The notes under the pieces were generated by a model. That model was not told where the DNA came from. It did no database searches and saw nothing but the letters and a program-made list of their open reading frames with translations. Shown piece after piece: positions 49,061-59,030 of a stretch of 64,000 nucleotides of DNA. Origin of the DNA: Deuterostichococcus epilithicus. Its lineage: Eukaryota > Chlorophyta > Trebouxiophyceae > Prasiolales > Stichococcaceae. The translations under genes were made by a program, and so were the position numbers. Positions within the stretch are counted from its first letter, which is position 1, and each line of letters begins with the position of its first letter. The DNA is taken from positions 2,170,001 to 2,234,000 of the forward strand of contig JAVTLE010000008.1 in assembly GCA_033439295.1 (NCBI GenBank), in the 5' to 3' direction.

Positions 49061-50591
49061 CGGCGAAAGATGACTGTGTTGCAGACGCTTGTGGCAAAAA
49101 GTGCCGCCACTGGCGGCTGCATGCCACTGTTATGCAGGGAATAGATTGCCAGCAGCTGACGCAGCTTCCTAAATTCGACAAGGCATGAGTACTTCTGTTC
49201 GAGTTGATATAACATCAGAGAGTGTGACCACCGTCTGAAGAGGTGATGCAGAAAGTTGTAGATGTGTTTTGCATGCATCAGTGGCGACCTGTTGCTGAAT
49301 GCCGCTGCACCTTTCGACTTGCGTCGTTCGCGTCGTCGTTTTTCAATGCATAGTACCCTGTAGCAGCCCCGCACGCCCATCACACACCAATGCGCAAATT
49401 TTCGGCGGCATAATGAGCAAGCGGCTGAGGCACGGTGTGGACGAGCTGCATGCAACAACATCCAGGAGGCAGGGATGCCGCCGTTCGGCGATGCTGGGCA
49501 CCTGCTGACAAATCACCATCATCATCGCTCTGCCTTTGACATCAGTGCGACGTCCAATGTTAGTTTGTTCAGCAACATTCATTTCGTGTTATCATGCTGC
49601 CGCCCGACGCCAACGGCGGTGAACACATGTGCTGCAGGGTACGAAGCGACTAGCAGGATTGGACGCGAAACGGGCAGCCCCAATTAGGGCTTGGCGCCAT
49701 ACCTCTCGGTCGAGGCGATTTACCAAACCCTACTCCCTACATGCCATGGCGCTGATGCGGACCGGCAATTGCGCCATGGCTTCGAGCCTCGAAGTTCGAG
49801 GCACATGCAGCAGGCCTGCCGAGCTATGTGTCACCAGCCATGCCCCAGAGTCACAGAGGATCCTCAGCAGATTGGGGAAAGTGCAATTCAGGGCACTGGC
49901 AGCATTGGCGGCGGCTGACCGGCTGCCGTGTGCCAGCCCGCGGCAACTTCCACAGGACATCACTTCAGATGGTTACCCGAGGATACTGTGAAATTGCATG
50001 CTGAGTTGCTGTTGCTGGACGCTGGAAGACTAAAAACTCTCTTGTATCTGCTGGAAATGGTACCGGTCAGCCTGACCCTCGAGCCAGGTGCCTGTTCTGT
50101 CGTGTGCATGCTGCTTGGCCGACCACGCCTGAGGCATTCCACCCGCTCGCACTTTGGTTCTCGTTTCCTTAGTTGCGGGGACAGTAGTACCGGCAGATTG
50201 CCCCCGCTTAAATAAGACAGGGTCGTCGCAGGAAGTTGCAGCAGGAAGCTGAAAGGGGTGTATTAACAGTCAAGGAATTGTGCACGACTTCTGCTGTTGA
50301 TGTTGATGCCATTGCACTATGCTCCACGCTGCCGCATTTGCGATCAATCGCCTGTACCTACTCGCGCAGCTGGGAAGCAAGGACGGTGTTCGCAATCGCT
50401 GAAGTACGCTTCGAAGATTTAAACGCTGCCAAAGAAAGCCCAGTGTCAGCAACAAACGCGGACAATCACGCAGCTGCAGACTGTCGTTTTGCAGCACGTA
50501 CAGTCGTGTCCAGTCGCCCAAGTGGTACGTGCCCACAAAACTGTGAACTAGTTCATTGACCTGCGGCGCTGCTGCGTAAGCGCCACTTTGG
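49061..50591. other. Intergenic, 1.5 kb
   Basis: Largest apparently gene-free stretch. Several open frames of 60-140 codons occur on both strands, none with a recognisable motif or convincing exon chain. I see no RNA gene or mobile element. Confidence 0.45.
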
Positions 50592-53500
50592 ATGGCAGAC
50601 GACGAGAGCCTGCCCTCCGCGGGAGAGGCGGCGCTCGACGACGGTTCCGATGCGAACATGCTGCCTGCTAGCGAAGCGACGCTGCTCGACGAGGAGCGTG
50701 CAAAGCATGCACGCAGGTGCGTCGGCATCACATTCCTGCTGTGGCATGCGATATGCATGCTGTGTGGATCGCGTAGACAAGCTCACACGGTGTATGTCCA
50801 CTGTCCATTCAACGAAGGAGAATGCATTGCAGGGCGGAGAAGTTTGGCGTTGAGTACCGGGAGCCGGAGCGGCGGCGCGACCTGCGGCATGTGGCCCGGA
50901 AGGAGAAGGCGCTCGAGCGGGCTGCAGAGCGCCCTGCCGCCTTCAACCCCGGCATGGACATCTTCTCCGAGGTTTACTACTGGGCGGATTGACAAGATGT
51001 GTGCATTGTGAAGTGCAAAAGGCGGGGAGGGTTGCATTGCAGTAAGACCGTCGCTCTGATGGCTTGTTGCAAAATAACTCACCCATGCCCCGGACTTGCT
51101 TACCCGAAAGGCCATGACCTCAGCCGACACCTGCAGAGGGAGATCCACCAGCGGCTCGAGCCGGCACCTCAAGCGCTGTACATCTATTGCCCAGTTGCCG
51201 CACCCTGTATCCTCCATCTCAACCCTGCGACGATGCTCATGCGCAGGAGGAGATCAAGCGGCTGCAAGGGTGTCAGCGGCGATGCCCAACGGCCGACATC
51301 CTCTCCATGTATTATTTTGGTTTGTCTGCCAATCCGCAATGCATCTGATCGACGATTCTGCTGCACAGGAGGAAACCCAGTGGCGGCGTGAGCGGCGGGT
51401 CAGTGCCTGTCCCGTGGACCTGTTGTGGTTTCAAACTTCGAAATCAAGGTTTGAAACCAACCATCAACTGCAGGAGGAGATCCAGCGGCGGCGGGAGCGG
51501 GCACAGCGCTTCCAGACGGCGGACAGCTTGGCGTCCTACCAGCCAGTGGTGGACCCGGCGGACATCGCAAAGCGCAAGAAGCGCGCGGAAAAGTTTGGCA
51601 TCGAGTACCAGCCGGAGGATGCAGCAGGGCTGATGGATGTCGGTGAACAGAAACAGATGTGTCCTTGCACATGAAAGGAGACCGAGTGGTTTTGCCGGCA
51701 TCTCCGTGCAGCCAGGACCTCCGTGCAGCTGTCAGCGTGGCTGTGGCGCCTGTTGTGCGGCATATAGGTAGTCAAGGCAGTTCGCAGGGTTTATAAAAAA
51801 TACATAGTATTTTTCCAAACCTTATACGTCTGTATGTCTGTGACTGCTTGTGCAGCGCCCCACAGACGTGCTGGAGATGATTGGGGAGGTGCGGGCTCGG
51901 CGAGAATGCAAATCCCTGGTGTCGCAGCAGAGTTCAGACGACGAGGGAGCTCTCCTCTTGGCGCTGCTTCAGACCTACGAAAACCAGGGCGGGGGGTGCC
52001 GGCGGAGGCTGCGCAGCGGTGGGAGGCCATCCATCAAGATCTGAGAGCAGTGACCCGTGCTGCCACAGACCTGCTGGAGACGAAGCGGGAGGTGGCAGCG
52101 GAGGCAGCGCGGCGGCGGGAGGCCATCCACCTGTACGGCGTGGATCTGCTGAACACCAAGGAGGTGGGGTTTTGGAGATCCAGGGCTGGTCCAGGGTGCA
52201 TGACAATGCGCGAGGCAGTGGGGAGCTGGGGAGGGATTTGGGGAGCGCCTGCAGGGGGCAGGATCCATGCCGCCGGCGGCACGGAGCGAGCAGATGGCAT
52301 CCCCGTCCTGAGTCTGTCGGGCTTTGTGGCCGCCCTTTGGGGCGTGGCTGGCATGTCAGCATTCCATGCGCAATGTGGCATATCAGCCGCACCCAATCGC
52401 TGCCGCCTGACAATGTGCACTCCTATTGCCCAACTCCTGGCTCCACCTGTCTGCAGGTCCTGTCCTACTTTGGCGAGTACTCGCCGGTTTATGTGGAGTG
52501 GCTGGACGACTCGTCGTGCAATATCTTGTTCCGGGACGAGTTCACCGCCAAGCGCGCAATCTTCGGCCTTGGCAAGCCGCTGCCGCCAGAGGACATCCCC
52601 GAGGGCCAGGGTGCGATGCTGATCGACGCCTTTCCATCGACATCCTTTCCTACCAGTCGTGACGGCCACCAACATCTTCTGGGAATGAAGTTGCACAAAC
52701 CCGTGCATGCAGCCTCCATGCCCAGCGCTCAGCGCAGCCACTGAGCTGGCATACGGCAGGCGCAACCCACTGCAGCTGCAGAAAGCTGCTCTGCACAAAG
52801 TGCTGCGCAGTCACCTGACGAGAGGTCGGCATTTGTACTGCACGCATATCGCTGAACCTGATCAATATCGCTTTGGCCGTCCGCAGAGCAAGCGGTGCTA
52901 GACGTGACGCAGCTGGAGAAGCTGTGGCACAAGGGTCCAGACTTTGACAAGGCCGGCGCCCAGATACCCCTCATCTTCCGGGTAGCGACCGTCGAGGATA
53001 AGCGGCCGGCGCCGGGCACGCACACCACGCGGCGCCTGTGGCAGAACTCGGCAGCGAAGGTACGGGCCGGCAATGTCGCCCAGCCTTGCTGCATGCAGCT
53101 CCACCTGCATGACTCGCTTTCGATGGCCCTACCGGCTTTATGAAGGGCAGGGGTGCACGGCGGCTGCCAGCTACGCAGCGTACCCTGCCGGTCAGTGGCC
53201 TGCAGAGATGCCATATCGTCCGGAGTGACGCTCGGCGCCTGGCATGCTCAACATCTGTGGCGGGGCGGGCTTTGCCGAGGCAGCTATGGCGGATACCGTC
53301 AGCTGCAAGTCAAGAGGAGGAGCACGAATGGGTTCAGCGCTGCCACCACTGAGCGACTCCTGGTTGCAGAGCAGAGCAATAGAGCCAAGTTCCGACCAGC
53401 TGCCATGGCTGCCGCAGGGCGAGCGGCAACAGCGGCCGCCGCGGGCGCCGCGCGGGGGCGGCGACCCGCGGCTGCACCCCATCGCGGAGGACGAGGAAGG

Positions 53501-54356
53501 ACGCGGCCGCCGGTCCGCCCGCCGCCGCAAGCGCCGCTCTGACGGCGACGTCGACATGGTGGACGCCGAGGACGACGTGAGCGGCTGCTGTTCCTTTTGT
53601 GCTTTCTTGTTGCATCTTTTTGCTGCCTGTTTGCTTGACGGCACGCCGCCTGCTGCAATGCCCTGGTGCCCGATCAGCATGTCGGGAAGGTTTTGTTCCA
53701 CCGTTGGAGATTTGAAAGGCAGTTTGGGAGGACGGTTCCCGTGTTTCCGAGCAGTACAACGACGGCGACGCGGACGACGAAGGGCGGGGGCGTGCCAAGC
53801 AGGCACGGCGCGATGGCGCCGCGGAGCCGCTGCTGGCGGACCCGGGGCGGGAGGGCGGCGCCGAGCTGGACGCCCGGCAGCAGCTGCGCCGCAGCCGGCC
53901 CAGGGTGCGTCACTCGGAACATGTCAAGCTGGATCATGTGCCAAAAGCTCTAGGAAGCTGGCGGTGAGGAAGCTGTCGTGCGTCTTATTCGATGCTCGCT
54001 TTGTGCACTTGCCTCAAGTGGGCGTACCAGCAATGTGCAAGACTCCGGGCAGGTTTCTGTGGCCTCATCCGTGGAAGGCGGCGCAGAGTCATGCCCTTGT
54101 CAGGCCACATCAAACAGGGAACTCAAGCTGACGTGGCATGCGTCATACTCAAGTCATCTCACAGCTGTTGCATGTTGTGCAGGTCGCTGGGCTGTTCTCA
54201 GCCGCGGCAGCCGGCATCACGATGCCAGCGCGGTCACGGTCGAGGAAAGCGGACGGCCCAGCAGAGGTGGACATGGCTGGCGATGCAACGCCGTCAGATT
54301 TTGCAGCAGCATCAATGCAGCCAGAAAGAACGGCTGTGTCATATGCTGACCTTTGA
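50592..54356 (+). CDS. NCBP3: NCBP3-like nuclear cap-binding subunit 3
   Basis: Homologue of the animal NCBP3 (C17orf85), which with CBP80 binds capped mRNA and joins TREX/EJC-linked export. Exon 1 (50592-50716): acidic MADDESLPSAGEAALDDGSD. Exon 2 (50833-50971): RAEKFGVEYREPERRRDLRH and AAFNPGMDIFSE. About 51474-51642: EEIQRRRERAQRFQTADSLA, ADIAKRKKRAEKFGIEYQPE. About 52082-52159: RRREAIHLYGVDLLNTKE. About 52457-52609: VLSYFGEYSPVYVEWLDDSS, CNILFRDEFTAKRAIFGLGK; this RRM-like block closely matches NCBP3 (EWLDD[TS]SCN). About 52891-53059: KGPDFDKAGAQIPLIFRVAT. The tail is charged: DPRLHPIAEDEEGRGR, KRRSDGDVDMVDAEDD, YNDGDADDEGRGRAKQ. The last exon, about 54184-54356, ends RTAVSYADL-stop. RAEKFG[VI]EY occurs twice, an internal duplication. 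Boundaries in 51643-52456 are uncertain because of local repeats. Confidence 0.85.
51247..51515 (+). repeat. Three copies of an EE[IT]xRRRE exon start in NCBP3
   Basis: Copies at about 51247-51285, 51367-51400 and 51474-51515 all begin CAGGAGGA with an acceptor-like CAG (EEIKRLQGCQRR, EETQWRRERR, EEIQRRRERAQR). Only the last continues into an extended conserved exon. Spacing is about 107-120 bp. Confidence 0.8.
52005..52160 (+). repeat. 96-bp tandem duplication around the NCBP3 YGVDLLNTKE exon
   Basis: GGGAGGCCATCCA occurs at 52021 and again at 52117, inside GCGGAGGC[TA]GCGC[AG]GCGG flanks. Likewise GACCTGCTGGAGACGAAG repeats as GATCTGCTGAACACCAAG. The second copy is the conserved one. Confidence 0.8.
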
Positions 54357-54912
54357 GCATGCGCCGGCTGCCTGAGCAGCTTGACCGCCATGCCTGAGAC
54401 TCGTCCGGGCGACGATTGCGCAGCAGCAACTTGCAGGCGTCCTGCGCCGGAGAGACCCAGCACTGGCAGGAAAGTAGGTATCGCAGCTCAGCACTGCAGC
54501 AGGCCGCTGAGTCTTGCCCTGTGCTGGGCTGATATGATCAGGACAAATGCCTCGGCATCCAGAAGAGAAGACCTTCTGAAACGAAAGGGCCTACAACCAT
54601 GACTCAAGTGCACAAGAAGGTTTCATACTTCTGCCCACCCTCGAGCAGAGCATTGCAAAATGCGAGGCATCTAGGGCCCTCCGCATAGATGGTTCCGCAT
54701 ACTGCAGGCTGCATCTATTTGTAAGCCTTCCCGTCTCAGGGTTCACGGCAGTGGTTGCGCGCGTGGGCAGGATCGCCGTCTGCTCATACCAACTTTGGCT
54801 GCACAGCACAATCACTCAGCACAGACTTCCCTGGCGGCACATCAAGCGAGTGACATCTTCTGTTTGGATCCGCCCACTCAGATTGTAGGCCAATATCAGG
54901 CCAGGGCCCACG
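54357..54912. other. Intergenic
   Basis: About 560 bp between NCBP3 and SEC62, presumably UTRs and promoter. Nothing specific was recognised. Confidence 0.5.
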
Positions 54913-57823
54913 ATGGCTCAAGCTCCCAAGGTTCGCTGATGGGAAGTGGTGGCGCACCGGCGCTCTCGTGGTGTGTGCTGTGTTGCGTACCTGTTATTTG
55001 ATCTTCAACGCACCCATACCAATTGCATGACAACCCGCCACAGGCTAAGGATCCGATCCGAGCGATAGCAGACGAGCTACGCGGGCGCCATGGTATCGAG
55101 ACGCGCGCCGGCGTGCAGGACTCTGAGCGAGTCGAGTACTTCAGGTGCTTGAATTATCCGGGGCTATTCATAGTTCAACACACCACTGGGCAGTCCAATC
55201 GAGCAAACGCAACAGTGTAGATCCACACATGGCGGTGGTCGTTCAGGGGCAAAGACTTTGCGGCCTTCTTCAGGAAGCACCCCGACAAGATCATGCAGGG
55301 CATCCTGCCCAGCGGTGCGGCCCTCTCCTGCTGGCCTGCGACTTTTGCAAACACAGTGCATGTATGCATGGGCCCACCGCAATGCCCTGCTTGCTGTGCA
55401 AGGTTGCGTCAGGCCCGCCCTGGCAGGAAAGTCGCCCTGGAAACTGCAAGTATGTTGTTCAATGTCGCAGGCTGGAAAGAGGAGGACGGCATCCGGGAGA
55501 TGCTGCACCTGCTGATGCGGCGGCGGCTGGTGACGCGCACGGAGCGGCTGTACAAAAAGCCCAAGCCGGGCAAGAAGCGCCTCACCAAGTGGCCGCGCAA
55601 GCTGCAGGCAGTGCCTGCGGCGGAGCAGGTGATGCGCTGCAGACTCTGCTGTGCTTGCCGATGGAACGCCAGGATGGCGCACGCCAGCGCGTTCATCAAT
55701 CCAATAGCAGACGGCGGCCGCCTGCAAGCATTCCAGCGCGCCACCTCAGGTGGCATGCAGCTGCTTGCTGGGGTGCTGATACTGGGAGCACTCGCGAAGA
55801 TACTTCAGGAGGCAACTCGAGGATCGTCCAACGCTGTTCCCTGCTTTCCCGCAGCTGCACACGCCTGCTCACCCTGGTGATTGCCGACTCTGTCAACTGG
55901 TACTCCGGGGTAGTTGCTCAGCCTGAAACCTGCTCTTGTCGGCGACCGTGCACACTGGTGACTGCTCACTCAGAACCCCTAAACTCCTACCGCAGAGGTA
56001 CTCGGAGGAGGGCTTCTATGCGTGGACGTACGACCTGCCGACGTCCCCATGGCTGCTCATCGGCTCCATCGGGCTGGCGGCCGTGGTGGTGCTGCTGTGC
56101 CTCTTCCCGCTGGCGCCCTACAAGCTTAAAATCGGCGTCGTGTACGCCAGTCTGGGCTTGGTGAGTGCCAGGCACAGTCGGACCTTCTCGTGTTCAGCTT
56201 GAAGGGAGTTTGCCTCGGTGCACCTTTTGTACAGTTTTTAGGCCAGGCGAGGGACGACAAGCTTCACTTCCTTCCCCATGCGCGCTGGGGCTCCAGCTGC
56301 TGCTGCCGGCGGCGGCGGGGGTTCTTGCGGCCACCAGGCAGCAGCAGATGGCGAGAACTGCCATCTCACGCTCTGGTCTCAGGCAAGCGCAGGCGGGACA
56401 CGGACAGGGTGCCAGAACTGTTGTCCCTGACGCAGTCGTGTCGCACCTCCGCAGGTCGGCGTTCTGTTGGGCCTGGTCCTGCTGCGGTGGGTGGTCGCCG
56501 GCGCCTCGTGGGCCGCCGCAGGGCGCGCCATCTGGTTGCTGCCCAACATGCTCAGCGAGGTGCGCGGCACCGGCAGGCGGGAAGCAGGAACGCTGCGCTT
56601 CTGCATGTAGAGCAGCCAGGATCTCGATGCTGGTCGCGCGCGCCCACTTGGCGCTGCATGGCAGTAGTGTCAGTAGCAGGCATGCTGTCTGAGTCGCTTT
56701 CGGAGCTGGGTGCTGCAGCCACCAGCTCCCGGCGCGGCGCGCACAGCTTCCTCAAACGACTCCTCGACTCCACGCGGCAGACAGCCACGAGTTAGCGTGT
56801 TTTCGAGCTGCAAGTGTCGTGTTTCCTGCGTGCAGACGGTGGGACTGGACGAGGCGTTCTGGCCGCTGTGGGAGTTGGAGGAGGTGGACGGCGACTGGTC
56901 CTGGTGGCGCTCGCATGCCTGGCAGCGACTGGTCTTCGCTGGCACCGTGGCCACCGTGGTGTGGGGCCTACAACGCGTGGCGCCCGGCACGGGTGAGGGT
57001 TGTGCACTGCAAATGTCCGCGGGGGCACATGTCGCTGCAAGGACTCGATGCAAGAGACCTGCTGATGATGTGCCATAAGTGGATTGCAGGCGAGATGGCA
57101 CAGAGGATGTCGCAAAAGATGTCGCACAGCAGCCTCAACCAGCTGCACAGAAGCCCGCATTGCGCTTCGCCCGCTGACGCATTGTGCCGAGACGATGACG
57201 ACGCCTCCATGCTCTGCAACGCCCAGGCGAGCTCACATCGGGGGCAAAGGCCACGCACGACCAGCTGCTGGAGTGGCTCAACCTGCAAGACGCGCAGTTT
57301 GGGCGCCTGGGCGCCGCCGCCGGCGGCAACGGGACGGCGGCGGACGGCGGCGCCATGGCGGCGGCCGCGCCGCCGCCGCCGCGGAAGCCCGCGACAGAGG
57401 AGCGGTCGGCGGCGGCGGCGGTGGCGGCGGCGCGGGCTGCCGCCGTGCAGCCCGCCAAGCCGCCCGAGCCTGAGGTGAGGGCCCTTATGTGAAAGCCGGC
57501 TGACCTGTCTTTCTTGTGGTCTGGCCTCCTGCCAGCACTGGATCGTCGGGCGGTCCTGTCCCAGACTCGCGGCTCTTTCGCAGGTTGCACTCGCCCCTGT
57601 CCCACTGGCTGCTCCGTCTCCATTCGCTCAGGTCATCCCGTCCTTCGAGGAGCTCGTGGACGAGGAGGCGGCGGAGGCAGCGGCGGAGGCGGAAGCAGCC
57701 GCCCGGGCGGCCGGCGGCAGCGAGGAGGAGGTGGCGCAGGCGCGCGAGGCTGCAGCTGCCGCTGTGAAAGCGCGCGCGGCAGCCGCAGAGCAGCCAGCGG
57801 CTGCCGCGGCTGACGAGCTGTGA
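54913..57823 (+). CDS. SEC62: SEC62, ER protein translocation membrane subunit
   Basis: Subunit of the Sec62/63 complex that helps post-translational import at the Sec61 channel in the ER membrane. Exon 1 (54913-54930) MAQAPK joins AKDPIRAIADELRGRHGIET and VQDSERVEYFR (to about 55144). Then come GKDFAAFFRKHPDKIMQGIL (about 55247-55310), ETASMLFNVAGWKEEDGIRE, LHLLMRRRLVTRTERLYKKP and KKRLTKWPRKLQ (about 55430-55628). Exon about 55998-56160 has EGFYAWTYDLPTSPWLLIGS plus the first membrane segment LAAVVVLLCLFPLAPYKLKI. Next is VGVLLGLVLLRWVVAG (about 56456), the second segment, then TVGLDEAFWPLWELEEVDGD, WSWWRSHAWQRLVFAG and ATVVWGLQRVAPG (about 56836-56990), and a Gly/Ala-rich region (about 57225-57474) with QLLEWLNLQDAQFGRLG. 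The last exon (about 57633-57823) starts VIPSFEELVDEEAAEA and ends in an Ala/Glu-rich tail, AADEL-stop. All hallmark Sec62 blocks are present. Confidence 0.93.
55873..56010 (+). repeat. Degraded copy of a SEC62 exon start in the preceding intron
   Basis: CTGGTGATTGCCGACTC..GGTACTCCGGGG (55875-55912) parallels CTGGTGACTGCTCACTC..GGTACTCGGAGG (55955-56007), the acceptor region and start (YSEEGF) of the next exon. Similarity is moderate. Confidence 0.55.
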
Positions 57824-59030
57824 TGCCATGTGTCGGGCGGAGCTTCGCGTTGCGGAGTGGTTCCCAGCCGTCGTTTTGGTGGATAAAAGAATAATAGCAC
57901 CCTGCAGAAAGTTTCGGAATCATGAAATCTTCACAAAATCAGGCAATCTCTCGTGCATTCCACGTGGATCTTGGCTTAGGGTTGGTGAGTCATGGCCGTC
58001 CGGGAAGCCTCGGCAGCGCTCACAAACCAGCAAGCAAACTCTGCCCTCTACCGTTCCACATTCCACCGCGGCTATAGTGTGTGGACCTGCGCACGTTCCC
58101 GCGTCATCGACCCAGCTTCCGGTGGCGTCGTGACGTTTGCCTGCGCAGTTGGACTCTGTCAGCAGGCCTTGCAGCCGGAGTTAAATCGCCTGACACCCTT
58201 TGCCTGGCACCCTTCTGGCGCACCTGGCAACATCGATGCGGAGGCTCTAACAGGCTTCGCGGTCCCAGCCTGCACTCTGCCCTGCTTGTCAGGTGCCGAC
58301 TTTCATATCTCCGACGGCTGGCGTGCATTTGCGCATCTGAAGCGATCCAGGCTGGCGGTTTACAGCAGTCTGGGCGCACCCTGCGCTGCCCGCGTTGGTG
58401 ATGGGTGTTCATCTGTGGTGGCAGCAAAGTTTGCAGGTTTGCAGCTACCGGGTCGTGTCACAACGGGATTGGCAGTACGGCGCAAGCTCAACTGCTGAGA
58501 CACTTCCAGCTACCAGGAATATTTTGCCTTGGGGAGGCTTGCCGGCCCCGGCTCATGCATGTGGCAGGCTGGAGTGCACGCGCTCGAGCATCAACCTAGC
58601 AGTTGCCACTGCTGCAGGTACCACGTCCGGGCGTTCCGGAACCCGCTCTAGCAGCTTGCCTGCGGTATTGAGACGGCCCGGTGGTGCGTTCGCGTGTGGA
58701 TCGAAACTCCAACCCGCCCTGCGGGCAACACGCCGGCGCTGTGCTGCCGCACTTTGCATCATTGTGCATCCAGAATCACCCGCCTTCAGTTCACGTCAGT
58801 ACAAGGCTCTCAAAGACCGTCCACGCACGTTCACGTGCAGGCCGTGACAGCGAATTTGGCGCAGCCAGCACCCGCGCACGCGGCACTGCGTGCGCGAGGC
58901 CCACACTGGCAAGCCTGCGGCGCCGCGGACACGCAGCCNGGGGGNCGGCCGCGGCCGCCACGCGGGCAGCACGATGCACCAGATACCGCGGCAGGACTCG
59001 CGGCGGGGGCCGCCGTCGCACCCAGCCAGC
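57824..59030. other. Intergenic, 1.2 kb, promoter side of the hexose transporter
   Basis: Between the SEC62 stop and the transporter ATG. It contains one intronless open frame (57992-58498, listed separately) and two N bases at 58939 and 58945. No other element was recognised. Confidence 0.45.
57992..58498 (+). CDS. Uncertain 168-codon open frame, unknown product
   Basis: Single uninterrupted frame MAVREASAALTNQQANSALY to RRKLNC-stop in an otherwise empty region. I recognise no motif, signal or membrane segment. In GC-rich DNA a frame of this size can occur by chance, and almost every supported gene around it has introns. It could also be 5' UTR of the hexose transporter. Confidence 0.15.
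   Translation: MAVREASAALTNQQANSALYRSTFHRGYSVWTCARSRVIDPASGGVVTFACAVGLCQQALQPELNRLTPFAWHPSGAPGNIDAEALTGFAVPACTLPCLSGADFHISDGWRAFAHLKRSRLAVYSSLGAPCAARVGDGCSSVVAAKFAGLQLPGRVTTGLAVRRKLNC

Noticed and set aside
49629-49991. 121-codon open frame in the 1.5-kb gap after ALDH+
   Set aside because: No motif, no splice context and overlapping frames of similar length on the other strand.
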